The notes: a model not told the origin generated them from the sequence alone. A stretch of DNA of 64,000 nt from Pseudonocardia sp. HH130630-07 (GCF_001698125.1 NZ_CP013854.1:4774001-4838000), one strand, 5' to 3'; shown: positions 34,447 to 43,396, counted from the stretch's first letter. Program-made: numbers and translations.

Positions 34447-35688
34447 CTACCAGGTCACGCGCAGGGAGTGCATGCCGTAGACGAAGTGGTAGGCCCGGAA
34501 GTCCGAGGACGAGGCCTCGCCGTGCACGGCGAGCGTCGGGAACCGGCGCAGCAGCGCGGGGAACGCGGCGGCCATCTCCATCCGGGCCAGTGGCGCGCCC
34601 AGGCAGTGGTGCACGCCGTGGCCGAACGCCACGTGGCCGGCGCTGCCGCGCCGCACGTCCAGGCGTTCCGGGTCCTCGGCGCCGACGGCCGTGTCGCGGT
34701 TGGCCGCGGGCAGCGAGCACAGCACCAGCGAGTCGGCCGGGATCGGTACCCCGCGTACCTCGGTGTCCCGGGTGGTCACCCGGGGGACGCCGGTGTGCAC
34801 GATGCTCAGCCAGCGCAGCAGCTCCTCGACGGCCGGGCGGGCGAGGTCGGGGTCGGCCCGCACGGCGTCGGCCTGCTCCGGGTGCTCGAGCAGGGCCAGG
34901 GTGCCGAGGGCGAGCATGTTCGAGGTGGTCTCGTGGCCGGCGATCAGCAGCAGCGACGCGATCCCGGTCAGCTCGGCGTGGGTCAGGTCGTCGCGGTGCT
35001 CGCGCACCAGCATGCCGAGGATGTCCTCGCCCGGGTCGGCGATCGCCCGGTCGACCAGCCCCGACATGTATGCCTGGTTCTCCCGGCTGAGCTCGAGCTG
35101 CTCCTCGCGGGGCAGCGACAGGTCCAACAGCTTCGAGGACCGCTCGGAGAACTCGTCCCGGTCGGAGTAGGGCACACCGAGCAGCTCGCAGATCACCAGC
35201 GACGGGATCGGCAGCGCGAACTCCCGCACCAGGTCCGCCCCGGGGCCCGCCTTCTCCAGCGCGTCGAGGTGCTCCTCGACGATCTCGGTGATCCGCGGCT
35301 CCAGCCGGGCCATCCGGCGCTGGGTGAACTCACGGGTGAGCATCTTGCGCAGCCGGGAGTGCTCCGGCGGGTCCTGGGCGAGCAGGTTCCCGGCCCGGAA
35401 CTCGGCGATCTCCTCCTCGGTGGGCTCGGGCCCGCTCCCGGGGCGGGCACCGGACCCCTTCCGCGAGGCGTTGGAGAACGTCGTGGTGTCGCTCAGCACC
35501 TCCCGGACGTCCTCCCAGCGGGTGATCAGGTAGGCGTCGAGCCCGAACGCGTTGCGGACGACGGGGACGTCACCGGCGTCGCGGTGCCGGCCGAGCTCGG
35601 GGTCGGGGACGAAACGGTCCCGGCGCATGTGCAGCGGAAGCGGCTGGGCGGCGGGATCGGTCGCTGTGTCGCTCACGGTGTCGCTCAC
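34447..35688 (-). CDS. Cytochrome P450
   Basis: A 413-residue class I bacterial P450. The I-helix oxygen-binding motif is AGHETT, the K-helix ExxR is EELLR, and the heme loop FGHGVHHCLGAPLAR carries the thiolate Cys. LLAQDPPEHSRLRKMLTREF is the conserved C-helix region. The substrate cannot be inferred; no ferredoxin gene is adjacent. I prefer the GTG at VSDTVSDTATDP, which has GAAGGG upstream. A GTG 13 codons earlier (35727) is possible. Confidence 0.9.
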   Translation of the reverse strand: MSDTVSDTATDPAAQPLPLHMRRDRFVPDPELGRHRDAGDVPVVRNAFGLDAYLITRWEDVREVLSDTTTFSNASRKGSGARPGSGPEPTEEEIAEFRAGNLLAQDPPEHSRLRKMLTREFTQRRMARLEPRITEIVEEHLDALEKAGPGADLVREFALPIPSLVICELLGVPYSDRDEFSERSSKLLDLSLPREEQLELSRENQAYMSGLVDRAIADPGEDILGMLVREHRDDLTHAELTGIASLLLIAGHETTSNMLALGTLALLEHPEQADAVRADPDLARPAVEELLRWLSIVHTGVPRVTTRDTEVRGVPIPADSLVLCSLPAANRDTAVGAEDPERLDVRRGSAGHVAFGHGVHHCLGAPLARMEMAAAFPALLRRFPTLAVHGEASSSDFRAYHFVYGMHSLRVTW

Positions 35689-35898
35689 GGTGGTGGGGCC
35701 CTTCGACGAGGTTCGTTGCGTCGTCACCGATCGTACGCGCCTAAGCGATAGTCGACTCTCTCTTCACTGGATCCGGGTGAATCGTGCGGTGACTCACCGT
35801 TGCCCGATCTGCCGCCGCACGTCCGATCCGGCACACTTCCGGTGGCCGTCCGGCTCCACGAGCACCGATCACCGTCGATCCCGCCGCGGAGTGTGTAC

Positions 35899-35948
35899 AT
35901 GTTCCAGCAGCAACTGGCGCCGCTGGGGGCCTCACGCTCTCCGCGCTG
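35899..35948 (+). other. Displaced N-terminus of lactate permease (frameshift at a G run)
   Basis: ATG at 35899 opens MFQQQLAPLG, which closely resembles the usual LctP N-terminus. The continuation LTLSALVALLPLLTIFVLLG is in the -1 frame from about 35928. The break coincides with the run of five G at 35925-35929; six G would restore one continuous frame. Either a base is missing in the sequence or the gene start is truly frameshifted. Confidence 0.7.
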
Positions 35949-37601
35949 GTGGCCCTCCTGCCCCTGCTCACGATCTTCGTCCTGCTCGGTGGGCTGCGCT
36001 GGAAGGCGCACTGGGCGGCACTCGCCTCGTTGGCGGTGGCGGTCGTCGTGGCGGTGGCCGCGTTCGGGATGCCGGTGGACCTGGCGTTGCTGTCGGCGAC
36101 CGAGGGCGCGGTGTTCGGTCTCTTCCCGATCATGTGGATCGTCTTCACGGCCATCTGGCTCTACCAGGTCACCGTGGTCAGCGGCCGGTTCGAGGACCTG
36201 CGGGCGGCGTTCCACCTGATCTCCGACGACCCCCGGGTGCAGGCGGTCATCATCGCGTTCTGCTTCGGCGGCCTGCTGGAGGCACTGGCCGGGTTCGGTG
36301 CCCCGGTCGCGATCACCGGCGTGATGATGATGGCGCTGGGGTTCTCGCCGATCCGGGCGGCCGTCGTCGTGCTGGTGGCGAACACCGCGCCGGTGGCGTT
36401 CGGCGCGGTCGGCACGCCGATCATCACCGCGGGCACCCTGACCGGGATCCCGTACGCGGAGATCGGCGCCGTCGTCGGGCACCAGACACCGGTGCTGGCC
36501 TTCATCGTGCCGCTGCTGCTGCTGGTGTTCCTGGTCGACGGCGTGCGCGGCATGCGCCAGACCTGGCCGGTGGCGCTGGTGATCGGCCTGGCGTTCGCGG
36601 TCGCCCAGTGGTTCGCCGCGACCTTCCTCTCGGTCGAGCTGACCGACATCGTCGCCGCCCTGGCGGGTCTGGTGGCCGCGGTCGCGATGCTGCGCTTCTG
36701 GCAGCCGGCCGGCGGCGCCGAGGCGATGGAGCGGCTGCGCACCGAGCGTTCCGACGAGGCGCCGGCCGACGACGCCCCGGGCGGTGGCGGCCCGGCGCTG
36801 GCCACCGAGCAGCGCACCCTCACCGAGCGGGCCGCCGCGCTCACCGCGGGCCGGACCCTGATGGCGTTCCTGCCGTACCTGCTGATCATCGTGGTCTTCT
36901 CGCTGGCCAAGCTCTGGACGCCGCTCAAGGAGCTGCTGACCGCATCGGACGTCTCGATCGGCTGGCCGGGGCTCGACGGCCGGGTGCTCGACTCGGCGGG
37001 CGAGGCCGTCTCGACGACGGCGTACAACTTCCAGTGGCTGTCCTCGCCGGGATCGCTGCTGCTGCTCTCGGGCATCGTGGTCGCCGCGGTCTACCGGGTC
37101 CCGGCCGGCGCGGCCTGGCGGGAGTTCACCGGCACCGCGCACAAGCTGCGCTGGGCCTTCCTCACCGTGGCCACCGTGCTCGCACTGGCCTACGTGATGA
37201 ACCTGTCCGGGCAGACGATCACCGTCGGTACCTGGATCGCCGGGACCGGTGCCCTGTTCGCCTTCCTCTCGCCGATCCTCGGCTGGCTGGGCACCGCCGT
37301 CACGGGCTCGGACACCTCGGCGAACGCCCTGTTCGCGACCCTGCAGCAGACCGCGGCCCAGCAGGCCGGGCTCGACCCGCACCTCATGGTCGCGGCCAAC
37401 ACCTCCGGCGGCGTCGTCGGGAAGATGATCAGCCCGCAGAACCTGACGATCGCCGCGACGGCGGTGGGGGTCGGCGGCCGGGAGTCCGAGCTGTTCCGGC
37501 GGACGATCGGCTGGAGCATCGTGCTGCTGCTCGCCCTCTGCGCGCTCGTGTTCCTGCAGTCGACGCCGGTGCTGTCCTGGATGGTGCCGACCTTCCCGTG
37601 A
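35949..37601 (+). CDS. lctP: L-lactate permease (LctP family)
   Basis: A 550-residue (as opened by GTG 35949) proton-coupled lactate/glycolate transporter with about twelve membrane helices. Family motifs are FGGLLEALAGFGAPVAI, NTAPVAFGAVGTPI, GSDTSANALFATLQQTAA and ANTSGGVVGKMISPQNL. The true N-terminus is probably MFQQQLAPLG at 35899 in another frame (see the separate entry); with it the length would be about 567. It is divergent from the P450, with a 0.2-kb AT-richer promoter region between them. The downstream GNAT gene follows closely. Confidence 0.9.
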   Translation: MALLPLLTIFVLLGGLRWKAHWAALASLAVAVVVAVAAFGMPVDLALLSATEGAVFGLFPIMWIVFTAIWLYQVTVVSGRFEDLRAAFHLISDDPRVQAVIIAFCFGGLLEALAGFGAPVAITGVMMMALGFSPIRAAVVVLVANTAPVAFGAVGTPIITAGTLTGIPYAEIGAVVGHQTPVLAFIVPLLLLVFLVDGVRGMRQTWPVALVIGLAFAVAQWFAATFLSVELTDIVAALAGLVAAVAMLRFWQPAGGAEAMERLRTERSDEAPADDAPGGGGPALATEQRTLTERAAALTAGRTLMAFLPYLLIIVVFSLAKLWTPLKELLTASDVSIGWPGLDGRVLDSAGEAVSTTAYNFQWLSSPGSLLLLSGIVVAAVYRVPAGAAWREFTGTAHKLRWAFLTVATVLALAYVMNLSGQTITVGTWIAGTGALFAFLSPILGWLGTAVTGSDTSANALFATLQQTAAQQAGLDPHLMVAANTSGGVVGKMISPQNLTIAATAVGVGGRESELFRRTIGWSIVLLLALCALVFLQSTPVLSWMVPTFP

Positions 37602-37642
37602 CGTCGCGCACCACCCGCCCCGGTGCGGAAGGATCGGCGACC

Positions 37643-38185
37643 GTGCCCGCCGACATCCGTGTTCTGACCACCGCCGATCTCGGCCCGGACGGCCTGCGCG
37701 GGGTGCGGGCGCTGCTCGACCGCAGCTTCGCCGCCGCCGGCGGGTTCGACGACGACTCCTGGGACCACGCGCTGGGTGGCGTGCACGTCGTCGCCGGGCC
37801 GCCGGACCGCCCGGCCGGGCACGCGTCCGTCGTCGGGCGGCGGATCCTGCACGACGGGATCCCGCTGCGCACCGGCTACGTCGAGGCGGTCGCGGTGGAT
37901 CCCGGGATGCAGGGCCGCGGGCTCGGCGGGTACCTCATGACCGCCGTCGGACGGCTCGTGCGCGGCGGTCACCGGCTGGGTGCGCTCGGGGCGGGCGAGC
38001 CGGCGGCCCGGCTCTACCGGCGGCACGGCTGGACGGCGTGGCCGGGACCGCTCGCGGCCCTCACCCCGGACGGCGTCCGGGACACCCCGCAGGACCGGGG
38101 CTCGGTGTACGTCCTCCCGGTCGACGTCGCGCTCGACCCGGGACGGCCGCTGGTGTGCGACTGGCGGGACGGCGACGTGTGGTGA
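37643..38185 (+). CDS. GNAT family N-acetyltransferase
   Basis: A 180-residue acetyltransferase. The acetyl-CoA motif A is AVDPGMQGRGLGGYLMTAVGRLV (Q/R-x-x-G-x-G). The C-terminal GEPAARLYRRHGW supplies the Tyr proton relay, in a layout close to AAC(2')-like GNATs. GTG 37643 has AAGGA nine bases upstream. A GTG overlapping the lctP stop (37598) would add 15 residues. The close distance suggests co-transcription with lctP. Substrate unknown. Confidence 0.8.
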   Translation: MPADIRVLTTADLGPDGLRGVRALLDRSFAAAGGFDDDSWDHALGGVHVVAGPPDRPAGHASVVGRRILHDGIPLRTGYVEAVAVDPGMQGRGLGGYLMTAVGRLVRGGHRLGALGAGEPAARLYRRHGWTAWPGPLAALTPDGVRDTPQDRGSVYVLPVDVALDPGRPLVCDWRDGDVW

Positions 38186-38289
38186 CCGGTGATCACCGGC
38201 GGGTGACGACGCCCGAGTGACCCGGCCGGTTCACGCGCACGTCATGTCGGGGACGGGTCCCGGCCACCCGCGGAGGCTGGAGTTCCCTT

Positions 38290-38964
38290 GTGCAACTTGC
38301 GGTCCTCGATCTCGCAGGCACCACGATGGCCGACGACGGACTCGTCCTGGCGGCCTTCCGCGCCGGCCTGCGGGCGGTCCGCGTCCGGGTCGACGGCCCG
38401 TGCTACCCGGCGCTGGACCGCCAGGCCCGCGCCACGATGGACCGTCCCGCGCTCACCGTGCTCGGTGAGCTGCTCGACGGTGACATGTACCGGGCCCGCC
38501 GGGCACACGCCGCCTTCTCCGAGTACCTGGCCGCGGCCGCGGACGAGGGCCGGGTCCGCCCGGTCGAGGGTGCGCCCCAGGCACTCGACGCGCTGCGGGA
38601 CGCCGGCCTGCAGGTCGCGCTGACCTGCGGATTCGACCCGGAGCTGCGGGACCGGCTGATCGCCGCCCTGGACTTCACGGCGCGGGCGGACGCGGTGCTC
38701 TCCCCGGCCGACGTCGACGGGCGTGGCCTGCCGGACCCCGACCTGCTGCAGGCGGCGGCACGCCGCGCCGGCACCGGGCCGGAGCAGGTCGCCGTGGCCG
38801 GGGACGCCACGGCCGGCATCGACGCCGCGGTCCGGGCGGGTGCCGGGCTCGCGGTCGGCGTGCGCGGGGGAGCGCACGGGGAGCAGCGGTTGCGCGCGGC
38901 GGGGGCGGACGCCGTCATCGACTCGGTCGCCGACCTCCCGTCCCTGCTCGGCCTGCCCGGCTGA
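38290..38964 (+). CDS. Phosphonatase-like HAD hydrolase
   Basis: A 224-residue HAD phosphatase. Motif I is LDLAGTT (nucleophile Asp7), with Ala two residues on, as in phosphonoacetaldehyde hydrolase-like enzymes; the cap is helical (about 20-85). Motif II is ALTCGF and motif IV AVAGDATAGIDAAVRAG. The Lys of motif III is not evident; GRGLPDPDLL lies where it would be. No phosphonate transaminase or transporter is nearby, so the substrate is open. GTG start. Confidence 0.8.
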   Translation: MQLAVLDLAGTTMADDGLVLAAFRAGLRAVRVRVDGPCYPALDRQARATMDRPALTVLGELLDGDMYRARRAHAAFSEYLAAAADEGRVRPVEGAPQALDALRDAGLQVALTCGFDPELRDRLIAALDFTARADAVLSPADVDGRGLPDPDLLQAAARRAGTGPEQVAVAGDATAGIDAAVRAGAGLAVGVRGGAHGEQRLRAAGADAVIDSVADLPSLLGLPG

Positions 38965-39005
38965 ACCCGTGGCGCCGCCGGCGCGGGCGGAGGAGGGTGT
39001 CGGCC

Positions 39006-39383
39006 ATGACGACCGTCCTCGTGATCGGCCTCGATCCCGTGGCGATCCCCGGCTACGACCCGGCGCCGGTGCTCGCCGGCCTGGAGCGCAGCCGGGCCCG
39101 GTTCCGCGAGCTGGGGATCGAGGCCCACGAGTGCCTGGTGGCCCCGGGCCCCGCCGCCCTGCCCGCGATCGCCGCGGCGCTGAGGGCCCGCCGGTACGAC
39201 TGCGTGGTCGTCGGCGGCGGCATCCGGGGTGCACCGGAGCTCCTCGGGTTGTTCGAGGAGGTCGTGAACCTCGCCCGCGAGCACGCTCCGGCCGCCCAGA
39301 TCGCCTTCAACACGACCCCGTCGGACTGTGCCGACGCGGTGCGGCGCCGGATCCCGGCGCCCGGGGTCACACCACCGGGGTGA
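39006..39383 (+). CDS. Conserved hypothetical protein, Rossmann-like
   Basis: A 125-residue protein starting VLVIGLDP, with a central YDCVVVGGGIRG (about 62-73) and LFEEVVNLAREHAPAAQIAFNT, suggesting an alternating alpha/beta nucleotide-binding-like fold. No catalytic motif is recognised. The ATG has GGAGGAGGG eight bases upstream. Its 3' end overlaps the 3' end of the convergent flavin-enzyme gene by 17 bp. Confidence 0.7.
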   Translation: MTTVLVIGLDPVAIPGYDPAPVLAGLERSRARFRELGIEAHECLVAPGPAALPAIAAALRARRYDCVVVGGGIRGAPELLGLFEEVVNLAREHAPAAQIAFNTTPSDCADAVRRRIPAPGVTPPG

Positions 39384-39918
39384 TCGCCCGCAGCGCCTCC
39401 GACGCGCGCACGGCCCTCGTCAGGTCGGCCAGCGCGCGGCCGTGGGCGGCGGCCAGCCCGGCCGACTCCGGGGTGAGCGTCGAGCGGTCGGCGTAGCCGG
39501 AGTGGTCGAGGTAGAGCCCGGGGGAGAGGACCTGTACGGCGAAGAATCCGGCCAGCACCGACCGCAGGCCGTCGACGGCGAGGAAGTGGTGACCGCTCGC
39601 CCCGGTCAGGACCACCGCCGCCGCCTTCCCCTGCAGCGGGGCGGTCGGCTCGCCCCACCTCCCCCGCTCGGTGGCCTCCAGCAGCGCGCGCAGCGCGGCC
39701 GTGTGCCCGGCCCGGTAGACCGGGCTGCCGAACACGACCGCGTCCGCGTCGGCGAACGCAGCCAGCACCTCCGCGGTGGGGACCTGCGACAGCTCCATCG
39801 ACCGGGTGTCCGCCCCGGCGCCGGCCGCGCCGTCGAGCAGCCCGGCCACCGCCGTGGCGGTCCGCCCGCCCGGTTCCGGCCCGGCGACGACGCCGAGCAC
39901 CCTGATCCGGTCGCTCAC
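39367..39918 (-). CDS. NADPH-dependent FMN reductase family protein
   Basis: A 183-residue flavodoxin-like protein. GVVAGPEPGGRTATAV is the phosphate-binding loop, VFGSPVYRAGHTAALRALLE the FMN ring loop, and VVLTGASGHHFLAVDGL the third FMN contact, as in SsuE/ArsH-type reductases. It supplies reduced FMN or reduces quinones. Its GTG start overlaps the stop of the flavin reductase gene by 4 nt (GTGA), so the two are coupled. Confidence 0.85.
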   Translation of the reverse strand: MSDRIRVLGVVAGPEPGGRTATAVAGLLDGAAGAGADTRSMELSQVPTAEVLAAFADADAVVFGSPVYRAGHTAALRALLEATERGRWGEPTAPLQGKAAAVVLTGASGHHFLAVDGLRSVLAGFFAVQVLSPGLYLDHSGYADRSTLTPESAGLAAAHGRALADLTRAVRASEALRAITPVV

Positions 39919-40436
39919 GCGTCCTCCCGGGGGGTGAGGTGGTAGCCGCCGCGGAAGAACAGCAGCGGCAGCCGCTGCGGGTCGGCACCGAGCGCCTCGA
40001 CCCGGGCGGCGACGATGGTGTGGTCGCCGCCGTCGTACTCGTTCCACAGCGTGCAGTCGATCCAGGCGCCGACGCCGTCGAGCACCGGTGCGCCGGACGG
40101 CGCGGGCGCCCAGCTCACCCCGGCGAACTTGTCCGCACCGGACCGGGCGAACCCGGCGCTGTGCTGCTCCTGGTCGGCGGCCAGCACGTTGACGCAGAAC
40201 CGGCCCACCGCGCGGATCCGCGGCCAGCTCGACGAGCTGCGCGACGGGGAGAAGCTGACCAGCGGCGGGTCCAGCGACAGCGACGAGAACGACTGACAGG
40301 TGAAGCCGATCGGCCCGTCCGGGCCCTGCGCGGTGACGATCACGACCCCGGACGCGAACGCGCCGAGCGTGGCGCGCAGGGCCTCGGGTGTGACCGGACC
40401 GGGTACGGAGGGGGTGCGGGTCGGGCAGCCGGACAT
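39915..40436 (-). CDS. Flavin reductase (HpaC-like domain)
   Basis: A 173-residue flavin-binding split-barrel protein. Landmarks are LGAFASGVVIVTAQGPDGPIGFTCQSFSSLSLDPPLVSF (24-62), GRFCVNVLAADQE and GDHTIVAARVEAL. Such proteins give reduced flavin to a separate monooxygenase. No oxygenase gene is adjacent. Overlap with the downstream FMN reductase suggests the two act together. Confidence 0.9.
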   Translation of the reverse strand: MSGCPTRTPSVPGPVTPEALRATLGAFASGVVIVTAQGPDGPIGFTCQSFSSLSLDPPLVSFSPSRSSSSWPRIRAVGRFCVNVLAADQEQHSAGFARSGADKFAGVSWAPAPSGAPVLDGVGAWIDCTLWNEYDGGDHTIVAARVEALGADPQRLPLLFFRGGYHLTPREDA

Positions 40437-40563
40437 GACCCGACCCTAGGCGCGGTCCGCGTGGTCCGGCCAGCGATCACCGTCACCGTCCCACGTCGTG
40501 CGACGGGCCCGGCCGGGCTGTCCGGACGGTCGTCGACGATCACCGCCGCCCGTGGGAGACGAC

Positions 40564-40598
40564 GACGGCCGCACCGGGCATCGCCCGGTGCGGCCGTC
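40564..40598 (-). terminator. Strong hairpin terminator after sigB
   Basis: GACGGCCGCACCGGGC (40564-40579) pairs perfectly with GCCCGGTGCGGCCGTC (40583-40598) around a 3-nt loop, a 16-bp stem 20 bp downstream of the sigB stop codon on the minus strand. Confidence 0.8.
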
Positions 40599-40618
40599 GG
40601 GGTCGGGGAGGACCCGGG

Positions 40619-41767
40619 TCAGCTCGCGTAGGCCCGCAACTTGTCGGCGCGCTCGCCGACCCGCAGCTTGGCCATGACCTCGCGCTCGATCTGCCGCACC
40701 CGCTCCCGGGAGAGGCTGAAGGAACGGCCGATCTGGTCGAGCGTGTGCGGCTGGCCGTCGTCCAGGCCGAACCGCATCCGGATGACCTTCTGCTCCCGCT
40801 CCTCCAGGGTGGCGAGCACCCGGCGGAGGTCGTCGTGCAGCAGGCTGGAGATCACCGTGTTCTCGGCGTCGGTCGCCTCGGCGTCCTCGATGAAGTCGCC
40901 GAGCGGCGCCTCCTCCTCGGAACCGACCGGCATGTCCAGGCTCACCGGGTCCCGCGCGTGGTCCAGCAGGTCGGCGATCTTGTGCTCCGGGATGCCGGAC
41001 TCCTCGGCCAGCTCGGCCTCGCTGGGCTCCCGGCCCTGCCGCTGGTGCATGTCCCGCTTGATCCGGGCGAGCTTGTTGACCTGCTCCACCAGGTGCACCG
41101 GCAGCCGGATGGTGCGGGCCTGGTCGGCCATGCCGCGGGTGATCGCCTGCCGGATCCACCAGGTCGCGTAGGTGGAGAACTTGAAGCCCTTGGTGTAGTC
41201 GAACTTCTCGACCGCACGGATCAGGCCCAGGTTGCCCTCCTGGATCAGGTCCAGCAGCGGCATCCCCCGGCCGGTGTACCGCTTGGCGAGCGACACGACC
41301 AGGCGCAGGTTCGCCTCCAGCAGGTGGTTCTTCGCGCCGACCCCGTCCCGGACGATCGCGCGCAGGTCGCGGCGGTACTGCGGGTCGAGATCCTCCACCG
41401 TGCCGTCCGCGGTGGCGGTGTCGAGCCGGTGCTGGGCGAAGATGCCCGCCTCGATCCGCTTGGCGAGGTCGACCTCGTCGGCCGCGGTGAGCAGCGCGGT
41501 CTTCCCGATGCCGTTGAGGTAGACCCGGACGAGGTCCGCGGCCGGGCTCTGCGCGTCGAGATCCTCGGCCACCGCGGTCGCGGCACCGGGTACGGTGGTC
41601 ACCAGGGCGGTGTCCCCTGCGGACCGGGCCGAGCGGCTGCTCGGCGCGACCTTGGGGGCGGTCTTCCTTGCTGCGGCGGGAGCGGGGGCCTCCGTGGTGC
41701 GGCGGGGCCCGGGTACGGCCGGTGTGCCGGCCGTGGTCACGGCCGGGGCGGTCGTGGTCACCGTCAT
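40619..41767 (-). CDS. sigB: RNA polymerase sigma factor, SigB type
   Basis: A 382-residue group 1/2 sigma-70 factor. After a disordered Ala/Thr/Pro-rich N-terminus (1-80) come region 1.2 ([31 protein letters not shown]), regions 2.1-2.4 ([35 protein letters not shown] and [21 protein letters not shown]), region 3 and region 4.2 ([21 protein letters not shown]). It lacks the long N-terminal extension of SigA and closely follows mycobacterial SigB. It should direct housekeeping-like stress or stationary-phase promoters. The ATG has GGGGAGG; an in-frame extension upstream is rejected. Confidence 0.9.
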   Translation of the reverse strand: MTVTTTAPAVTTAGTPAVPGPRRTTEAPAPAAARKTAPKVAPSSRSARSAGDTALVTTVPGAATAVAEDLDAQSPAADLVRVYLNGIGKTALLTAADEVDLAKRIEAGIFAQHRLDTATADGTVEDLDPQYRRDLRAIVRDGVGAKNHLLEANLRLVVSLAKRYTGRGMPLLDLIQEGNLGLIRAVEKFDYTKGFKFSTYATWWIRQAITRGMADQARTIRLPVHLVEQVNKLARIKRDMHQRQGREPSEAELAEESGIPEHKIADLLDHARDPVSLDMPVGSEEEAPLGDFIEDAEATDAENTVISSLLHDDLRRVLATLEEREQKVIRMRFGLDDGQPHTLDQIGRSFSLSRERVRQIEREVMAKLRVGERADKLRAYAS

Positions 41768-41868
41768 GTGTATGTCCTCCCCTGCTCGGGCGCGACGGGC
41801 AACGGATGGGGCTCGTCGCATCGCCCTACACCGGGTCAACGCGGCCCGGGACGCGATCGTTCCCGCGC

Positions 41869-41908
41869 CACGGCCCCCGAGCCGGGGAAAATGCGCTCGG
41901 GGGCCGTG
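41869..41908 (-). terminator. Hairpin between PhaC-like gene and sigB
   Basis: CACGGCCCCCGAGC (41869-41882) and GCTCGGGGGCCGTG (41895-41908) form a perfect 14-bp stem with a 12-nt loop containing AAAA. It lies 40 bp after the stop of the PhaC-like gene and separates it from sigB on the same strand. Confidence 0.7.
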
Positions 41909-41947
41909 ATCTCGTTCACATGGTGTTGCGGATCTCTCAGGTTCCTC

Positions 41948-43297
41948 TTAGGGAGCGGGAACCCGCGGGGTGTCACGCGGGTCGGCGGTCGCCCGGACGC
42001 TGCGCCGCCGCCGGGATCCGCGCTCCGGCTCCGGGGTGCCCGGGACGGAGTGGCCGTAGACGCTCTCCATCAGCACCGGCCAGTCGTGCCGCAGCGCGTC
42101 GCGGCCCATGAACAGGCCGAGATGGCCCGCCGACGCCGTCCGGCGGGTGATGTCCGCCGCCGGCGTGCCGACCGCGTCCGCGGCCGCGAACAGCTGCGGA
42201 GCCGGGGTGATGTGGTCGCTCGACCCGGCGAGCAGCAGCAGCGGGCACTCGATGGCCGACATGTCGACCGCGCGCCCGTCGACGGTGAGCGATCCGTCGA
42301 TCAGGCGGTTCTGCCAGAACAGGTTCTCCACCAGCCACAGGTAGAACGCGCCCGGGATGTCCTGGGTGTACTTGAACCAGTCCTCGAACACCCGGTAACG
42401 CTCGACGTGCGTCGCGTCGTCGATGTTCTCCAACAGCTGCAGCTGCCGGGAGATCTCCGACTGCGGCTGGATCGAGATGAAGTTCGACAGCACGGCCGAC
42501 CCGGGCATGTTGCCGCCGCCCGCGGCGACCAGCGCCCGGTACGGGGCCATGCCCATCGTCCCGGCCATCAGCCGGGTCGAGGCGGCGATGACCGACTCGC
42601 CGGCGTGGAAGTCGATCGGTGCCCCGGCGAGGGTGAGCGTGTTGACCCGGTCCGGGTGCAGCGCCGCGTAGATCGTGGCGAGCCAGCCGCCCTGACAGTC
42701 GCCGACGAGGTTCGCCCGCCCGCCTGCGCGCCGGATGGAGCGGTCGATCACCTCGAGGTAGTCGGTGATGGACACGTTCCGGGTCGCCGTGGTGGCCGGG
42801 CGCCAGTCCAGGGCGTAGAGCCGGGTGAGCCCGGCCGCCCGGATCATCGCGAGCTGGCTCTGCTGCGGCGAGCAGTCCACGACGGTGGAGGAGTGCCCGG
42901 CCTGCGGGGGCAGCACGAGCGTCGGGACGACGTCGTCGTCGCGGTCCGCGGGCCGGGTGAAGTCGCGCAGGACCGCGAACGGCGTGGACAGGACGACCTC
43001 GTTGGGCAGGTGCCAGGTGGGCTCCTGGCGGTCGGCCATCGCCGAGAGCCAGAGCAGGGAGCGCCGGGCCGCGTCACCGGGGTTGGCCATCCGCTGGACC
43101 GCGTCGACCCAGTACGCGCCGGTCGCGCGGCCGACCTCGGTCACGACCTTGCTGAGGTTGCGTGCGTTGTACGAGAGGAGGAAGCGCAGCGGGTCGGGTC
43201 CCGGCTGCCGGGCGTCCGCCGTGGCCGGTCCGGCCGGTAGTGCGCGGGGGCCGCGGGGGTTCTCGGAGGCTGCTCGCGAGGTGGTCGCCGTGGTCAT
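41948..43297 (-). CDS. PHA synthase-like alpha/beta hydrolase (cysteine nucleophile)
   Basis: A 449-residue PhaC-superfamily protein. The elbow is VGDCQGGW with Cys201, the acid AGSSDHITPA (Asp361) and the base SAGHLGLFMG (His392), a full C-D-H triad. It lacks the PhaC-type N-terminal domain and differs from the neighbouring PhaC. It resembles the DUF3141/PhaC-related branch, possibly a second polymerase, a thiolysis-type depolymerase or an acyltransferase. The very long antisense frame that contains it is a shadow; the ATG with GGGAG marks the start. It is divergent from phaC across a region with TACC-N4-GGTA palindromes. Confidence 0.8.
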   Translation of the reverse strand: MTTATTSRAASENPRGPRALPAGPATADARQPGPDPLRFLLSYNARNLSKVVTEVGRATGAYWVDAVQRMANPGDAARRSLLWLSAMADRQEPTWHLPNEVVLSTPFAVLRDFTRPADRDDDVVPTLVLPPQAGHSSTVVDCSPQQSQLAMIRAAGLTRLYALDWRPATTATRNVSITDYLEVIDRSIRRAGGRANLVGDCQGGWLATIYAALHPDRVNTLTLAGAPIDFHAGESVIAASTRLMAGTMGMAPYRALVAAGGGNMPGSAVLSNFISIQPQSEISRQLQLLENIDDATHVERYRVFEDWFKYTQDIPGAFYLWLVENLFWQNRLIDGSLTVDGRAVDMSAIECPLLLLAGSSDHITPAPQLFAAADAVGTPAADITRRTASAGHLGLFMGRDALRHDWPVLMESVYGHSVPGTPEPERGSRRRRSVRATADPRDTPRVPAP

Positions 43298-43338
43298 CGG
43301 CTGCTCCCATCGAACTGTGATGCCGGGGCCTGTCCGGT

Positions 43339-43396
43339 TACCGAACGGTAGGTGCTGTTCGGTATCCCGAGCAAGTGGGACCCTACCTGCCGGTAG
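43339..43396. promoter_or_regulatory. Two TACC-N4-GGTA palindromes in the divergent PHA promoter region
   Basis: TACCGAACGGTA (43339-43350) and CTACCTGCCGGTAG (43383-43396) are inverted repeats of one form, with a further half site TTCGGTA at 43359-43365 between them. They occupy the 294-bp gap between the PhaC-like gene and phaC, nearest the former. Spacing between palindrome centres is 45 bp. The same form occurs upstream of the long-chain acyl-CoA dehydrogenase. A TetR-family regulator is the likely binder; which one is unknown. Confidence 0.5.

Noticed and set aside
35552-38185. 877-codon plus-strand frame through lctP
   Set aside because: It lies in a different frame from the clear permease sequence. 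Only its last 180 codons (the GNAT domain) are real.
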